Source: Marinobacter sp. es.042 (GTDB taxonomy: Bacteria; Pseudomonadota; Gammaproteobacteria; Pseudomonadales; Oleiphilaceae). Taken from it: a stretch of 64,000 nt of DNA. The DNA is taken from NCBI RefSeq assembly GCF_900188315.1, contig NZ_LT897781.1:186001-250000 (forward strand), in the 5' to 3' direction. The notes beneath the pieces are model-generated. The model was not told the DNA's origin and did not search any database. It saw only the letters and a program-made list of their open reading frames with translations. Shown here one piece after another: positions 8,088 to 16,571 of the stretch (the stretch's first letter is position 1; every line of letters starts with the position of its first letter). The position numbers and the translations under genes were made by a program.

Positions 8088-8246
8088 ATGAGCAAGAAAC
8101 CCGAGAAAGTTACCCTGACCTCTGCTGCGATTGAAGAACAGACCGCCGCCTTTTTGAAAGCGGGCGGATCTGTGGAATACGTCGGCAAGGGCAAAAGCGG
8201 ACAAGTATCCCCCACGGGCTCAAAGCAGATCAGCCTGAAAAAGTAA
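8088..8246 (+). CDS. Small soluble protein resembling the C-terminal part of SutA
   Basis: A 52-residue basic protein starting at ATG 8088: MSKKPEKVTLTSAAIEEQ, then TAAFLKAGGSVEYVGKGKSG, ending in KQISLKK. The central helix plus FLKAGGSVEYV resembles the FLxxGGxVxxV part of SutA, a small RNA polymerase-associated regulator of slow-growing Pseudomonas (comparison from memory). The acidic N-terminal tail of SutA is absent. A consensus -10 box lies upstream; the Shine-Dalgarno is weak. A role in transcription is only a suggestion. Confidence 0.6.
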   Translation: MSKKPEKVTLTSAAIEEQTAAFLKAGGSVEYVGKGKSGQVSPTGSKQISLKK

Positions 8247-8254
8247 CGCCCATC

Positions 8255-8440
8255 TCAGTGACGAGGATTACTCTGATCGGGGGAGGACTCGTCATCTGAG
8301 GCGTTGTCATTCGATGTGAGGTAGTAATCTTTCTCATCGAATGTTTTCACGTCAGGATCTTCAATATAGTTTTTGCGTTTGCCCCGATACAGCCAGACGG
8401 CGATGATCGCGACAATTACTGCGAGCACAATCCATTTCAT
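8255..8440 (-). CDS. Small single-span membrane protein with acidic tail
   Basis: A 61-residue protein. ATG 8440 is chosen since GGAGGAG lies 6 nt upstream; an upstream in-frame start would add five residues and bury that site. Residues 2-17 (KWIVLAVIVAIIAVWLY) are a membrane helix followed by RGKRKN, then a soluble acidic, Asp/Ser-rich tail (DNASDDESSPDQS). The topology is probably N-out with the tail in the cytoplasm. I do not recognise the family. It is convergent with the SutA-like gene, with only 8 bp between the stops. Confidence 0.68.
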   Translation of the reverse strand: MKWIVLAVIVAIIAVWLYRGKRKNYIEDPDVKTFDEKDYYLTSNDNASDDESSPDQSNPRH

Positions 8441-8537
8441 TGTTATCTCCTCCACAAGGTCGTCGTTCTTATATTGAGCACCTTGCAGAGTGATCCGTCA
8501 ATGTAACTTGCACAGACACTTCAAAGAGGCTCGGATC

Positions 8538-8556
8538 GGCATTTGAGCAAAATGCC
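8538..8556 (+). promoter_or_regulatory. Hairpin just upstream of the MscS-family gene
   Basis: Perfect 7-bp arms GGCATTT / AAATGCC with a 5-nt loop, ending 21 nt before ATG 8578. The gene has no clear Shine-Dalgarno. The repeat may be an operator or a hairpin in the 5' untranslated region. Confidence 0.35.
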
Positions 8557-8577
8557 ATTCGCGCCTTTACTTGATGT

Positions 8578-9744
8578 ATGGACAGCAAAGGTGTCGTGCA
8601 GATCATGATGGAATCATTCGGTTCAGATTTGATTGAGCAACTCCGTCGAAATCTTGGCGATGCCTTTCAGGCAGTGTCAGGCGAGAATCTCGACTGGGGT
8701 GCGTTGCTGGTACAGGTACTTGGCCAGCTGCTGGTCTCTGTCATCTACCTTGGCGTCTTTCTGGGCGTTTATCTGATTCTGATCGCTGCCATCAGGCTGG
8801 GCCTGGGTGAGCGGCGAACCAAAACCGCTCTTTACATCCAGATGCGCAGCGGCCTGCGCTATCTGGCCGGGTTGGGTGCGCTGGTAGTTATTCTTGCGCA
8901 ATTCGGGGTTTCTCCTGAGGTTCTCAAGGCGATGGCGAGGGCGGGTTTCATGGTCCTCGGTTTCTACGTGGTCTGGGTAGTTTTCCGGCGTCTGATCAAG
9001 GAAGGCACTTCACGCTATCGAATGGATCCTTCCATCCGGCAACTGGTCGAGAATCTGTTTGCGGTTATCGCCGCAACCCTTGCGGTGGTATCGGTGCTTG
9101 CCCAGTTCGGTTTCGATGTGGTGTCGATTATCGCCGGTCTGGGCATCGTCGGTATTGCCGTCGGTTTTGCCGCGCAATCCACGCTCTCCAATTTCATTGC
9201 GGGTATCACCCTGCTCATTGAAAGGCCTTTTCGCATCGGTGATTGGGTCACCATCAACGGACAGGAAGGCAAAGTGGTGAAGATTGCCTTGCGAACCACC
9301 TGGCTGCGAACTCGGGATAATATCTTCACGATGATTCCAAACGACAGTGTTGCCTCCACGGATATCATCAATTACAGCGGAGAGGGCGTGACACGCCTGA
9401 ATATTCCCGTGGGAATTGCTTACAAGGAATCTGCGAAGGCCGCGAGGGAAGTGTTGATGCCGGTTTTGCTGGCGCATCCCGAAGTTTTGCAGGGCGCTGG
9501 CATGGAGCCCCGTGTTTTGCTCAAAAGCCTCGGTGATTCGTCAGTGAACCTCGAAGTCAAAGTGTGGATAACGCCGGATAACCTGGATGTGCGACCCAGA
9601 ATCATGGCCGATATTCTCGAGCAGATGAAAGAAGCCCTGGATGCCGCCGGTATAGAGATTCCCTTCCCGCATCTGCAGCTGTTCATTGACGATGCAAAAG
9701 GATTGAAGCCGGTTCTCGAACCCTTCTACAGGTTACGGGGATAA
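8578..9744 (+). CDS. Small-conductance mechanosensitive channel (MscS family)
   Basis: A 388-residue protein. Four hydrophobic segments lie at about 45-70, 93-113, 120-140 and 158-205. The last is the pore-lining helix region (GLGIVGIAVGFAAQSTLSNFIAGI), followed by the MscS beta-domain start RPFRIGDWVTINGQEGKVVKI and IPNDSVASTDIINYS. The remaining C-terminal alpha/beta domain is of normal length. It opens under membrane tension to release solutes on osmotic downshock. The first ATG (8578) has a poor ribosome site; ATG 8605 is an alternative. It is monocistronic. Confidence 0.92.
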   Translation: MDSKGVVQIMMESFGSDLIEQLRRNLGDAFQAVSGENLDWGALLVQVLGQLLVSVIYLGVFLGVYLILIAAIRLGLGERRTKTALYIQMRSGLRYLAGLGALVVILAQFGVSPEVLKAMARAGFMVLGFYVVWVVFRRLIKEGTSRYRMDPSIRQLVENLFAVIAATLAVVSVLAQFGFDVVSIIAGLGIVGIAVGFAAQSTLSNFIAGITLLIERPFRIGDWVTINGQEGKVVKIALRTTWLRTRDNIFTMIPNDSVASTDIINYSGEGVTRLNIPVGIAYKESAKAAREVLMPVLLAHPEVLQGAGMEPRVLLKSLGDSSVNLEVKVWITPDNLDVRPRIMADILEQMKEALDAAGIEIPFPHLQLFIDDAKGLKPVLEPFYRLRG

Positions 9745-9934
9745 AACGGAAAATCTTTGCAGGCAGGCCTTTGGATGCTTGCATCTTGTGACTCCAGATC
9801 CTTTCGTAATCGTCTTGATAGTGGAGGGACAGGCTCGCTTCGTGGCGTGTAAGGGTCTAGATTGTTGGGTATGGAAACTAATTTCCGCGTCTGGCTGGGA
9901 CACTCTGGTCTGACGCATCGGGTTGTTGCCAATG

Positions 9935-9962
9935 CCCTTTGCGTTATTTCGAATATAAAGGG
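9935..9962 (+). promoter_or_regulatory. Weak inverted repeat including the ATP-grasp gene's ribosome site
   Basis: Arms CCCTTT (9935-9940) and AAAGGG (9957-9962) enclose 16 nt. The right arm overlaps the only plausible Shine-Dalgarno of the gene at 9970. The stem is only six pairs, so chance is likely. The rest of the 225-bp gap before this gene shows nothing recognisable. Confidence 0.22.
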
Positions 9963-9969
9963 TTAACTT

Positions 9970-11277
9970 ATGGCGATCACACCGAAATCCAAAATGTCGC
10001 AGGAAGTGCTGGCCTGGCGCGATCCCTCCATGGACTCGGTTCTCGGAACGGAAACACCCAAGGACCCAAACAAGGGCTATATTGCCCTTCTGGGCTGGAG
10101 TATTAATGCGATCAAGGCGGCTCAGAAGTTCGATCGTCGCTATATCGTGGTTGCCCCGGATTGGGCTGCCGATTTTTGCACGGCCAACAATATTCCCTTT
10201 ATCCCCTGGGATTTTGTTCGCCTGAACGATCGGTCCATGGAAATCGCTGAAAAGCTGAAAGCCGAAGGCGTGGACGTCGCAATCCCATTGTTCGAGGAAA
10301 CGGTGGAATGGTCAGGCGCGATCAACTCTGTTCTTCTGAATAATCCGCGTATGTACGGTCAATCCATTCTGTTCCGGGACAAGGCGCTGATGAAACGTCG
10401 GGCCCAGCTTGGTGGTATTCGCGTCGGGATTTTCGAAGAAGCCCACGAAAAGGATGACATCATTCGCTTCATGAAGCGGGTTAACCAGACGCTGCTCAAA
10501 CTGGATGGTGATCCTGACGATCCTATTCACGTAAAGGCCTTCGATAAAGCCGGTTGCCTGGGTCACCGCATGATCCGCACGCTGGAAGAAATCGATACGA
10601 TTCCGGACGAGGAATACCCCTTGCTCATGGAAAGTCACCTGAGTGGCTGGGAATTCGCCGTTGAGGCCTGGATCCACGATGGCAAAATCAAGTTTCTGAA
10701 TATTTCAGAGTACGTCACCCTGGGTTACTCGGTGTTTGTTCCTGCCACGAAGGAACTTGAAAGCTGGCGCGAAGCTATCACCAAGCAGATCGAGTTGCTG
10801 GTCAAAACATTTGATATCCAGTTCGGCCTGATTCATCCGGAGTACTTCGTGACCAGCGACGGCACCATGTACTTTGGCGAAGTTGCGTATCGTCCACCAG
10901 GGTTCAAGGCCTTCGAATTGATTGAACGCGCGTATGGATTCAATGCCTACCAGGCTTCCATGCTGGTGTTTGATCCCAAGAGCACCAAGGAAGAGGTGGA
11001 TGCCTTCTTCCCCCGCGAAGTGGTCGATGCCAAAGGTTATGCCGGCTGCTTTGGTGTGTATCCGAGACGCCGCGTGGTGAGCAAGCTGGAAATGCCCAAA
11101 GAGTGCATTGAGCATCCTTACTTCGAGTCTCACGAGCTGGTGGCCCCTGCCGAGGAAACAGTTCCGGACCGATCCGCTTTCGGTACTCACTGGGGGCTTG
11201 TGTTCTTCTTCGGTGACGACCCGATCAATATGCGGGATCTTCTGAAATCCCAGGAGGAGCTGGACTTCTACGTCTAG
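9970..11277 (+). CDS. Orphan ATP-grasp enzyme
   Basis: A 435-residue soluble protein. An N-terminal pre-ATP-grasp Rossmann-like domain (GYIALLGWSINAIKAAQKF, YIVVAPDW) is followed by the ATP-grasp core from about residue 130 (DKALMKRRAQLGGIRVGIFEEAHE), the lid and the metal-binding end FGEVAYRPPGFKAFELIERAYG near residues 305-325. Such enzymes join a carboxylate to an amine, thiol or other nucleophile via acyl-phosphate. There is no partner gene, so the substrate is unknown. The fold is clear to me; the specific family is not. Confidence 0.85.
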   Translation: MAITPKSKMSQEVLAWRDPSMDSVLGTETPKDPNKGYIALLGWSINAIKAAQKFDRRYIVVAPDWAADFCTANNIPFIPWDFVRLNDRSMEIAEKLKAEGVDVAIPLFEETVEWSGAINSVLLNNPRMYGQSILFRDKALMKRRAQLGGIRVGIFEEAHEKDDIIRFMKRVNQTLLKLDGDPDDPIHVKAFDKAGCLGHRMIRTLEEIDTIPDEEYPLLMESHLSGWEFAVEAWIHDGKIKFLNISEYVTLGYSVFVPATKELESWREAITKQIELLVKTFDIQFGLIHPEYFVTSDGTMYFGEVAYRPPGFKAFELIERAYGFNAYQASMLVFDPKSTKEEVDAFFPREVVDAKGYAGCFGVYPRRRVVSKLEMPKECIEHPYFESHELVAPAEETVPDRSAFGTHWGLVFFFGDDPINMRDLLKSQEELDFYV

Positions 11278-11283
11278 GAACGA

Positions 11284-11310
11284 CAGGAGCCGGCTGATAC
11301 CCGGCTCCTG
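11284..11310. terminator. Candidate bidirectional terminator between convergent genes
   Basis: A perfect 10-bp inverted repeat (CAGGAGCCGG / CCGGCTCCTG) with a 7-nt loop, between the ends of the ATP-grasp gene and the SDR gene. It has no T tract on either side, so it may end transcription weakly or stabilise the 3' end. Confidence 0.5.
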
Positions 11311-11337
11311 ATAGTCCGACACAGCTTTTCCGGGGCG

Positions 11338-12069
11338 TTACCAATTCTCTGAGAAAGGCCGCGCATCGAGCTCGAAAGTCCAGGCTGAGCGTGGCTGGTT
11401 GTGTAGCTGCCAATAGATTTCCGCGAGGTCGTCGGGCTCGATAATGCCGTCCTCGCCCTTGCTCGCATAGAGGTCCGGCAAAAATTCTGCCGTGGCTTCA
11501 TTGCGGATGAGGCCATCCACCACCACGTGAGCGACGTGTATCCCTTGAGGGCCCAGTTCCCTTGCCATGCTTTGCGCCAGGGCGCGCAGCGCATGCTTGC
11601 CGCCGGCAAAGGCCGCAAAGCCGCGTCCGCCGCGGAGGCTGGCGGAGGCGCCGGTAAAGAGGAGTGTGCCTTCATTGCGTTGCAGCATTTTCCTTGCGAC
11701 CTCGCGCCCGACCAGAAACCCGGCCAGTGCGCACATCTCCCAGACTTTCCGGTAGACCCGGGTGCTGGTCTCGCAGATATCGTATCGAACGTTTCCGCCC
11801 ACGTTGAAGACGGCTACCCGTATTGGGCCATGCTCTGACTCAACGCGTTCAATCAGCTCAATGACCTGGTCTTCGTCCCTTGCATCGGAGTGGATGCCTG
11901 TCGCGCTCGAGCCGAGAGCCTGAATTTCCGAGCTGAGAAGATCAAGATCCCCGCGCCGGCGGGTGACCACAAGGTGGAAGCCTTCCTTTGCAAAGCGCCG
12001 GGCGATGGCAGAACCCAGGTGGTCGCCGGCCCCGATGATTAGAGCAACTGGTTTGTCTTTTGTTGTCAT
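11338..12069 (-). CDS. SDR-fold oxidoreductase with Phe in place of the catalytic Tyr
   Basis: A 243-residue protein of classical SDR length. The nucleotide-binding start is ALIIGAGDHLGSAIARRFAKEG, and NVGG stands in the NNAG position. At the active site, where YxxxK is expected about 12 residues after the Ser of FTGASASLRGG, the sequence reads F154-AGG-K158, so the Tyr is replaced by Phe. ATG 12069 is preferred (ACAGGTG upstream); longer starts run into the GMC gene. It lies 22 bp after the stop of the GMC oxidoreductase and probably forms an operon with it. It may be a non-classical reductase or a non-catalytic binding protein. Confidence 0.88.
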   Translation of the reverse strand: MTTKDKPVALIIGAGDHLGSAIARRFAKEGFHLVVTRRRGDLDLLSSEIQALGSSATGIHSDARDEDQVIELIERVESEHGPIRVAVFNVGGNVRYDICETSTRVYRKVWEMCALAGFLVGREVARKMLQRNEGTLLFTGASASLRGGRGFAAFAGGKHALRALAQSMARELGPQGIHVAHVVVDGLIRNEATAEFLPDLYASKGEDGIIEPDDLAEIYWQLHNQPRSAWTFELDARPFSENW

Positions 12070-12091
12070 TTTGGCACCTGTAGTGAGGCCT

Positions 12092-13705
12092 TTATCCGTC
12101 GGTTCGAATCGTATCGGCGATCTTTTCAGCAATCATGATCGTCGGGGCGTTGGTGTTACCACCAATCAAAGTCGGCATGACTGAAGCGTCGACCACCCGT
12201 AAACCCTCAAGTCCGTGAACCTTGAGGCTGGAGTCAACCACGGCCAGATCATCTATGCCCATCTTGCAGGTGCCTACCGGGTGATAGATCGTATCCGCGC
12301 GGGCGCGAATGTGGCGTTCCCATTCCTCATCGCTCATGTCGTCGTGAACGCCGAACATTTCGGATTGTCGGTACGGCGAGAGTGCAGGCCCTTCTAAAAT
12401 TTCCCGGGTGATTTTTGCGCCTTTGATAGTCAGATTCAGGTCGTCCGGGTCGGACAAGTAGTTGGGGTCGATGCCGGGATCGGCCATTGGGTCGGAGCTT
12501 AACAGGAAGACACGCCCTCGGGATTTCGGCCGCAGGTTGCAGACGTGGCAACTGAAGCCGTGTCCCCAATGCAGTTTACGGGCGTGATCCTCCACGATGG
12601 AGACGACGAAGTGCAGCTGCAGGTCCGGCTTGTCGTGCTCCGGGTCAGACTTTAGGAATGCCGCCCCCTCTGCAAAGGGTGAGGCAATCATACCCGTCCC
12701 ATCCGTTCGCCATTGGAGGGAATGGCGAAGCATGTTTTTCATGCCCGTTAAACTGAAGCCAAAGTTATCGGTATCTGCAGACTTGTAGGCCAGAATGAAA
12801 TCCAGATGATCCTGCAGATTTCGGCCGACGCCCGGCAGCTCGTGAACCATGGGAATTCCATGCGGGAGGATGTCGTCGGGATTTCCCACTCCGGATAGCT
12901 GTAGTAATTGCGGGGAGCCGAAGGCACCGGCGGATAGGATGACTTCGCGGTTTGCTGAGGCCGTGAGCGATTGGCCCTTGAGCCGATACTCAACGCCTGA
13001 AGCACGTTTTCCGTTAAAAAGAATTCGGGTCGCACGGGCACCGGTCACAACCTTGAGGTTGTTGCGCTGTTTCATGATCGGATACAAATATGCCGCAGCG
13101 GTGGAACAGCGTTCACCATTGCGTTCGGTGTCATGAAACTGGGTAACTTCATACAGGCCAACGCCCTCGTTGTCGCCGGTATTGAAATCGTCGCTTGCGG
13201 GATAGCCTCGCTCTTTAGCCGCCTCGATAAAGGCTTCGGAAATGGGCCTTGGTGATCGCTGTTTGCAAACATGCAATGGGCCATCGGCCCCATGGTATTC
13301 GCTGGCTCCACCTTCATGGCATTCCGCTTTGCGGAAGTAGGGCAAAACATCATCCCATCCCCATCCGTCGCAACCCAGCTCGGCCCATCCATCATAATCC
13401 GCCCTGTGTCCACGCACATAAAGCATTGCGTTGATCAGGCTGGAGCCTCCCAGCCCACGGCCTCTGGGCTGAAATCCTCGACGCCCAGCGAGCTCCGGCT
13501 GCTGCTCTGTATTGAACGCCCAGTTATTGATCTTGCCATGGCCGGGCATGATCGCGACCACACCAGCTGGTGCGCGGGTTAACAAGTGATCGCCCTTGCC
13601 GCCTGCCTCCAGAAGACAGACGCTGACATCAGGGTCCTCACTCAATCGCGCCGCCATTACAGCGCCAGCCGATCCGCCACCTACAACGATGTAATCAAAA
13701 ATCAT
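12092..13705 (-). CDS. GMC-family FAD-dependent alcohol/choline dehydrogenase
   Basis: A 537-residue flavoprotein with the FAD-binding start DYIVVGGGSAGAVMAARL, the GMC signature 1 region (RGRGLGGSSLINAMLYVRG), and signature 2 near GAFGSPQLLQLSGVG. The C-terminal catalytic pair is present: His in IYHPVGTCKMG and Asn in GGNTNAPTIMIAEK. Its length matches choline dehydrogenase/AlkJ-type enzymes, which oxidise primary alcohols to aldehydes and pass electrons to the respiratory chain. It is followed after 22 bp by the SDR gene. In a hydrocarbon-using marine bacterium an aliphatic alcohol is a likely substrate; choline is the alternative, given the BCCT transporter 3 kb away. Confidence 0.92.
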   Translation of the reverse strand: MIFDYIVVGGGSAGAVMAARLSEDPDVSVCLLEAGGKGDHLLTRAPAGVVAIMPGHGKINNWAFNTEQQPELAGRRGFQPRGRGLGGSSLINAMLYVRGHRADYDGWAELGCDGWGWDDVLPYFRKAECHEGGASEYHGADGPLHVCKQRSPRPISEAFIEAAKERGYPASDDFNTGDNEGVGLYEVTQFHDTERNGERCSTAAAYLYPIMKQRNNLKVVTGARATRILFNGKRASGVEYRLKGQSLTASANREVILSAGAFGSPQLLQLSGVGNPDDILPHGIPMVHELPGVGRNLQDHLDFILAYKSADTDNFGFSLTGMKNMLRHSLQWRTDGTGMIASPFAEGAAFLKSDPEHDKPDLQLHFVVSIVEDHARKLHWGHGFSCHVCNLRPKSRGRVFLLSSDPMADPGIDPNYLSDPDDLNLTIKGAKITREILEGPALSPYRQSEMFGVHDDMSDEEWERHIRARADTIYHPVGTCKMGIDDLAVVDSSLKVHGLEGLRVVDASVMPTLIGGNTNAPTIMIAEKIADTIRTDG

Positions 13706-13891
13706 ACAGTCCCCAGTTCCTGTTCTTGTTTTGGCTGTAAGCTTTCCCGAGCCAGAAAAGCGAGCAGTTAACGAGATGCAGGATCAAGGTTAGACCATCG
13801 GCTGGCCGAGCGCCTCTTGGCAGATGGACAGACTGCTAAGAGCATAGGATGCTATGCTGATCCGACAACAAACAACAAAAGAGGATGTGTG

Positions 13892-14692
13892 ATGGCTTTC
13901 GCCGAGGTAAATGGCCAAAGGCTTTACTACGAGGACACTGGCGGGACTGGACCGGTTGTGGTGTTCTCGCACGGTCTGCTGATGGACCACGAAATGTTTG
14001 CTCCGCAGGTGTCGGCGTTTCGCGACCGTTTCCGATGCATCACCTGGGATGAGCGTGGGCATGGGCTCACCGCCGTTGCCCAGCCCGAACCCTTCAGTTA
14101 CTACGACTCGGCAGATGACCTGGCTGCACTGCTCACGCATCTGGGCGTAGAAAAAGCCGTTCTGGTAGGGATGTCTCAGGGTGGCTTCCTGTCACTACGG
14201 TGTGCTCTGACTCATCCTGATCGGGTGGTCGGACTGGTGATGCTTGATAGCCAGGCAGGTACCGAGCAGGAAGAAAAGCTGCCCCTTTACCAGCAACTGA
14301 TCAGTTCTTTTATGGAGCAGGGGCTGACCCCGGAAGTGGGTACCACCATTGCCAACATCATTCTTGGGAGTGATTACCCTGACAGTGAACACTGGAAGGA
14401 AAAATGGAAAACGATGTCGGCGGCAAACATCGGCAACAACTTCCAGACGCTGGCAAGCCGCGATGACGTCACGGAGCGTCTTTCAGAGGTTTCCCAGCCC
14501 ACGCTTATTATCCATGGCGATGCTGACATTGCGATTCCGATGGAGCGGGCACAGGTGATGGCGGACAAAATCCCGGATGCCGAACTGGTCGTGATTCCCG
14601 GTGCCGGGCACGCCGCAAATCTGTCGCATTCGGACGCCGTTAATCAGGCGTTGGATAATTTTTTGCAACGGCTTTTACCCGGAAGCCAGTAG
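13892..14692 (+). CDS. Alpha/beta hydrolase
   Basis: A 266-residue alpha/beta-hydrolase with a complete triad: nucleophile S95 in GMSQGG, Asp in HGDADIAI and His in GAGHAANL. The oxyanion region FSHGLLMD is near residue 25. ATG 13892 is chosen for the GAGGATGTG just upstream and because the domain begins immediately after it. Its form is like 3-oxoadipate enol-lactonase/haloperoxidase-type esterases. It is divergent from the GMC gene across a 186-bp gap that holds no other gene. The substrate is not inferable. Confidence 0.9.
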   Translation: MAFAEVNGQRLYYEDTGGTGPVVVFSHGLLMDHEMFAPQVSAFRDRFRCITWDERGHGLTAVAQPEPFSYYDSADDLAALLTHLGVEKAVLVGMSQGGFLSLRCALTHPDRVVGLVMLDSQAGTEQEEKLPLYQQLISSFMEQGLTPEVGTTIANIILGSDYPDSEHWKEKWKTMSAANIGNNFQTLASRDDVTERLSEVSQPTLIIHGDADIAIPMERAQVMADKIPDAELVVIPGAGHAANLSHSDAVNQALDNFLQRLLPGSQ

Positions 14693-14724
14693 ACCGGGTG
14701 GCCTACACTTCTCAGGTTTCCAAA

Positions 14725-14744
14725 CCGCCGTCACTGGACGGCGG
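14725..14744. terminator. Candidate terminator hairpin between convergent genes
   Basis: Perfect 8-bp GC arms CCGCCGTC / GACGGCGG around ACTG, between the hydrolase and GST genes. On the minus strand the stem is followed by TTTGG, so it better suits the GST transcript; there is no T tract on the plus side. Confidence 0.5.
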
Positions 14745-14764
14745 CAATCAGATTGTCGTGACCT

Positions 14765-15433
14765 TCAGGCGAAGTCGTAATCACCGCCTTTCTCGAGCGC
14801 CCTCTGATAAGCCGGTCGGGCATGAACGCGTTTGACCCATCCGCTGATGTGAGGCTGGTTCCTGCCGACGATGCCCCTGGCTACGGAAGCCTCAAGCGGG
14901 AAGCTCATCTGGATGTCCGCCGCGCTCAGTTTGTCCCCCAGGAACCAGGTGTTCTTCGCCAGATGGCTTTCCACGAAATCCAGGTGGGTCTTGATCATAG
15001 GGCCGATAAACATTTCGTTGGTTTTGTCCGAAATGCCCTTGGCGACAGGTTTCACAAAGAACGGCATCGGGCTGGTTTTTACCTTTTCGAAGACAAGTCG
15101 CAACACCAGAGGCGGCATCAATGAGCCTTCGGCGTAGTGCAACCAATAGGTGTAGTCGAGCCAGGCTTGCCCCCCGCTCTCCGGGAGCATGGTGTCTTTG
15201 CCGTAGGTGTGTGCCAGGTATTCAATGATGGCACCGGATTCGGCCACCACCAGATCGCCGTCTGTGATCACCGGGGATTTTCCGAGCGGGTGCACCTTTT
15301 TCAGGCTTTCGGGGGCCAGCATGGTCTTGGGATCTCGCTGGTAATGCTTGATCTCATAGGGAACACCCAGTTCTTCCAGCATCCAGAGAACGCGCTGTGA
15401 GCGGGAATTGTTGAGGTGGTGAACTGTAATCAT
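14765..15433 (-). CDS. Glutathione S-transferase
   Basis: A 222-residue protein with a thioredoxin-like N-terminal domain (ITVHHLNNSRSQRVLWMLEELG, the Ser in NNSRS being the likely glutathione-activating residue; cis-Pro in GKSPVI; then ESGAIIEYL that contacts the gamma-glutamyl group) and an all-helical C-terminal domain. ATG 15433 has GGAG 8 nt upstream, so it is preferred to the in-frame TTG six bases earlier. The class is close to the bacterial beta/theta-like GSTs. It is a single gene, probably in detoxification. Confidence 0.92.
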   Translation of the reverse strand: MITVHHLNNSRSQRVLWMLEELGVPYEIKHYQRDPKTMLAPESLKKVHPLGKSPVITDGDLVVAESGAIIEYLAHTYGKDTMLPESGGQAWLDYTYWLHYAEGSLMPPLVLRLVFEKVKTSPMPFFVKPVAKGISDKTNEMFIGPMIKTHLDFVESHLAKNTWFLGDKLSAADIQMSFPLEASVARGIVGRNQPHISGWVKRVHARPAYQRALEKGGDYDFA

Positions 15434-15523
15434 GCGCAAGCTCCGTTCGCATTGAAAAATGGTCGGGTGTGAAGAGTAGTCTGCAAAGAGCGTTTTGGTT
15501 CACCGCTGGCGGTGATTAAGTGG

Positions 15524-16417
15524 CTAATGACGATTGCGCACCGCAAAGCCGTGGCGCCTGAGCTCCTTCAGAATCTCGGGCACCTTGAAGGGCATCAACG
15601 TTCGGGTTGTTTTCAGAAGACTGATGGCAACATGCATCCGTTTGTACCAGAGTACCTGGCGGATCTTCTTCTTCATCGGGTGATAGCCTTCCCGATAAAG
15701 CTCGTCAACGCGGTCGGCGTTATTGGTAAGGCTGTAGTCGCTCAGGTCCAGAGGTACCGATATGTCGGCATGCTTCAGTTGCTTGCGGGTGTTGAAATCG
15801 ATGCCAATGTTGATGGCGTTGGAAATGACATCGAAGGTGTTGTCCGGCTTCGGATAACGGCTGACATGGCTGAGATCAACGGCCACCGTAATACCAGCAC
15901 CCATTTTGGCCAATGGCGAAATGGGGACGTTTTCCACCAGCCCCCCGTCCACCAGAATCCGCCCATCGATTTCAACAGGTACAAACAGGCCGGGAACCGC
16001 CATTGAGGCGCACACGACATCCGCCAGATTGCCTTCCCGGAAGATCAACTGTTCGCCGGTTTCGATATCCGTGGCACAGATGGCCAGCGGAATCTCGGCG
16101 TCCTCGATCCGGACATCGCCCAGATCGCGGTGAATCATCTCCCGAATGGCGTTGGTGCTGAACAGCCCTCCGCGCTCAAAGGTAAAGTTGATGATTTTGG
16201 AGAGGTTCAGCGTTGAGCAAATGCTGAGGATGGATTCCGCCGGGCGGCCGAAAGCGTAATAGCTCGCGATAAGCGCGCCGGCGCTCGTGCCCGAAATGCA
16301 ATGAATCTTGATTTGCTCTTCTTCAAACGCTTTCAGCACACCAATGTGCGCAATGCCTTTGGCAGCGCCGCCTCCCAGAGCCAGACCGATGCGGGTGTTA
16401 AAGGGGTTGAGTTTCAT
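15524..16417 (-). CDS. Patatin-like phospholipase (RssA-like)
   Basis: A 297-residue protein with the patatin elements in order: the glycine-rich oxyanion loop LGGGAAKG (15-21), the nucleophile S45 in GTSAG, and the catalytic D157 in VDGG. The Ser-Asp dyad is therefore complete. It has no signal peptide and the length fits the RssA/YlbK group of cytoplasmic bacterial patatins, which act on acyl-lipids. It is monocistronic, divergent from the BCCT transporter gene. Substrate and role are unknown. Confidence 0.92.
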   Translation of the reverse strand: MKLNPFNTRIGLALGGGAAKGIAHIGVLKAFEEEQIKIHCISGTSAGALIASYYAFGRPAESILSICSTLNLSKIINFTFERGGLFSTNAIREMIHRDLGDVRIEDAEIPLAICATDIETGEQLIFREGNLADVVCASMAVPGLFVPVEIDGRILVDGGLVENVPISPLAKMGAGITVAVDLSHVSRYPKPDNTFDVISNAINIGIDFNTRKQLKHADISVPLDLSDYSLTNNADRVDELYREGYHPMKKKIRQVLWYKRMHVAISLLKTTRTLMPFKVPEILKELRRHGFAVRNRH

Positions 16418-16536
16418 CAGCGGGAACCTTCAGGCGTTGCGAGGATTCGTAGCGCACAAGTCTAACAGAGTTGGAAATTTTAATTCTTAGAGTTCAAAAT
16501 ATTGGGGTGGCACTTAGAGAGGTAAACTTTCCAACC

Positions 16537-16556
16537 GACTGCCGGGTTATGCAGTC
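16537..16556 (+). promoter_or_regulatory. Short inverted repeat before the BCCT ribosome site
   Basis: Perfect 6-bp arms GACTGC / GCAGTC with an 8-nt loop, two bases upstream of the AGGAG that serves the BCCT gene. It is a candidate osmotic or substrate regulator site; chance cannot be excluded. Confidence 0.28.
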
Positions 16557-16571
16557 ATAGGAGTCCTCACA

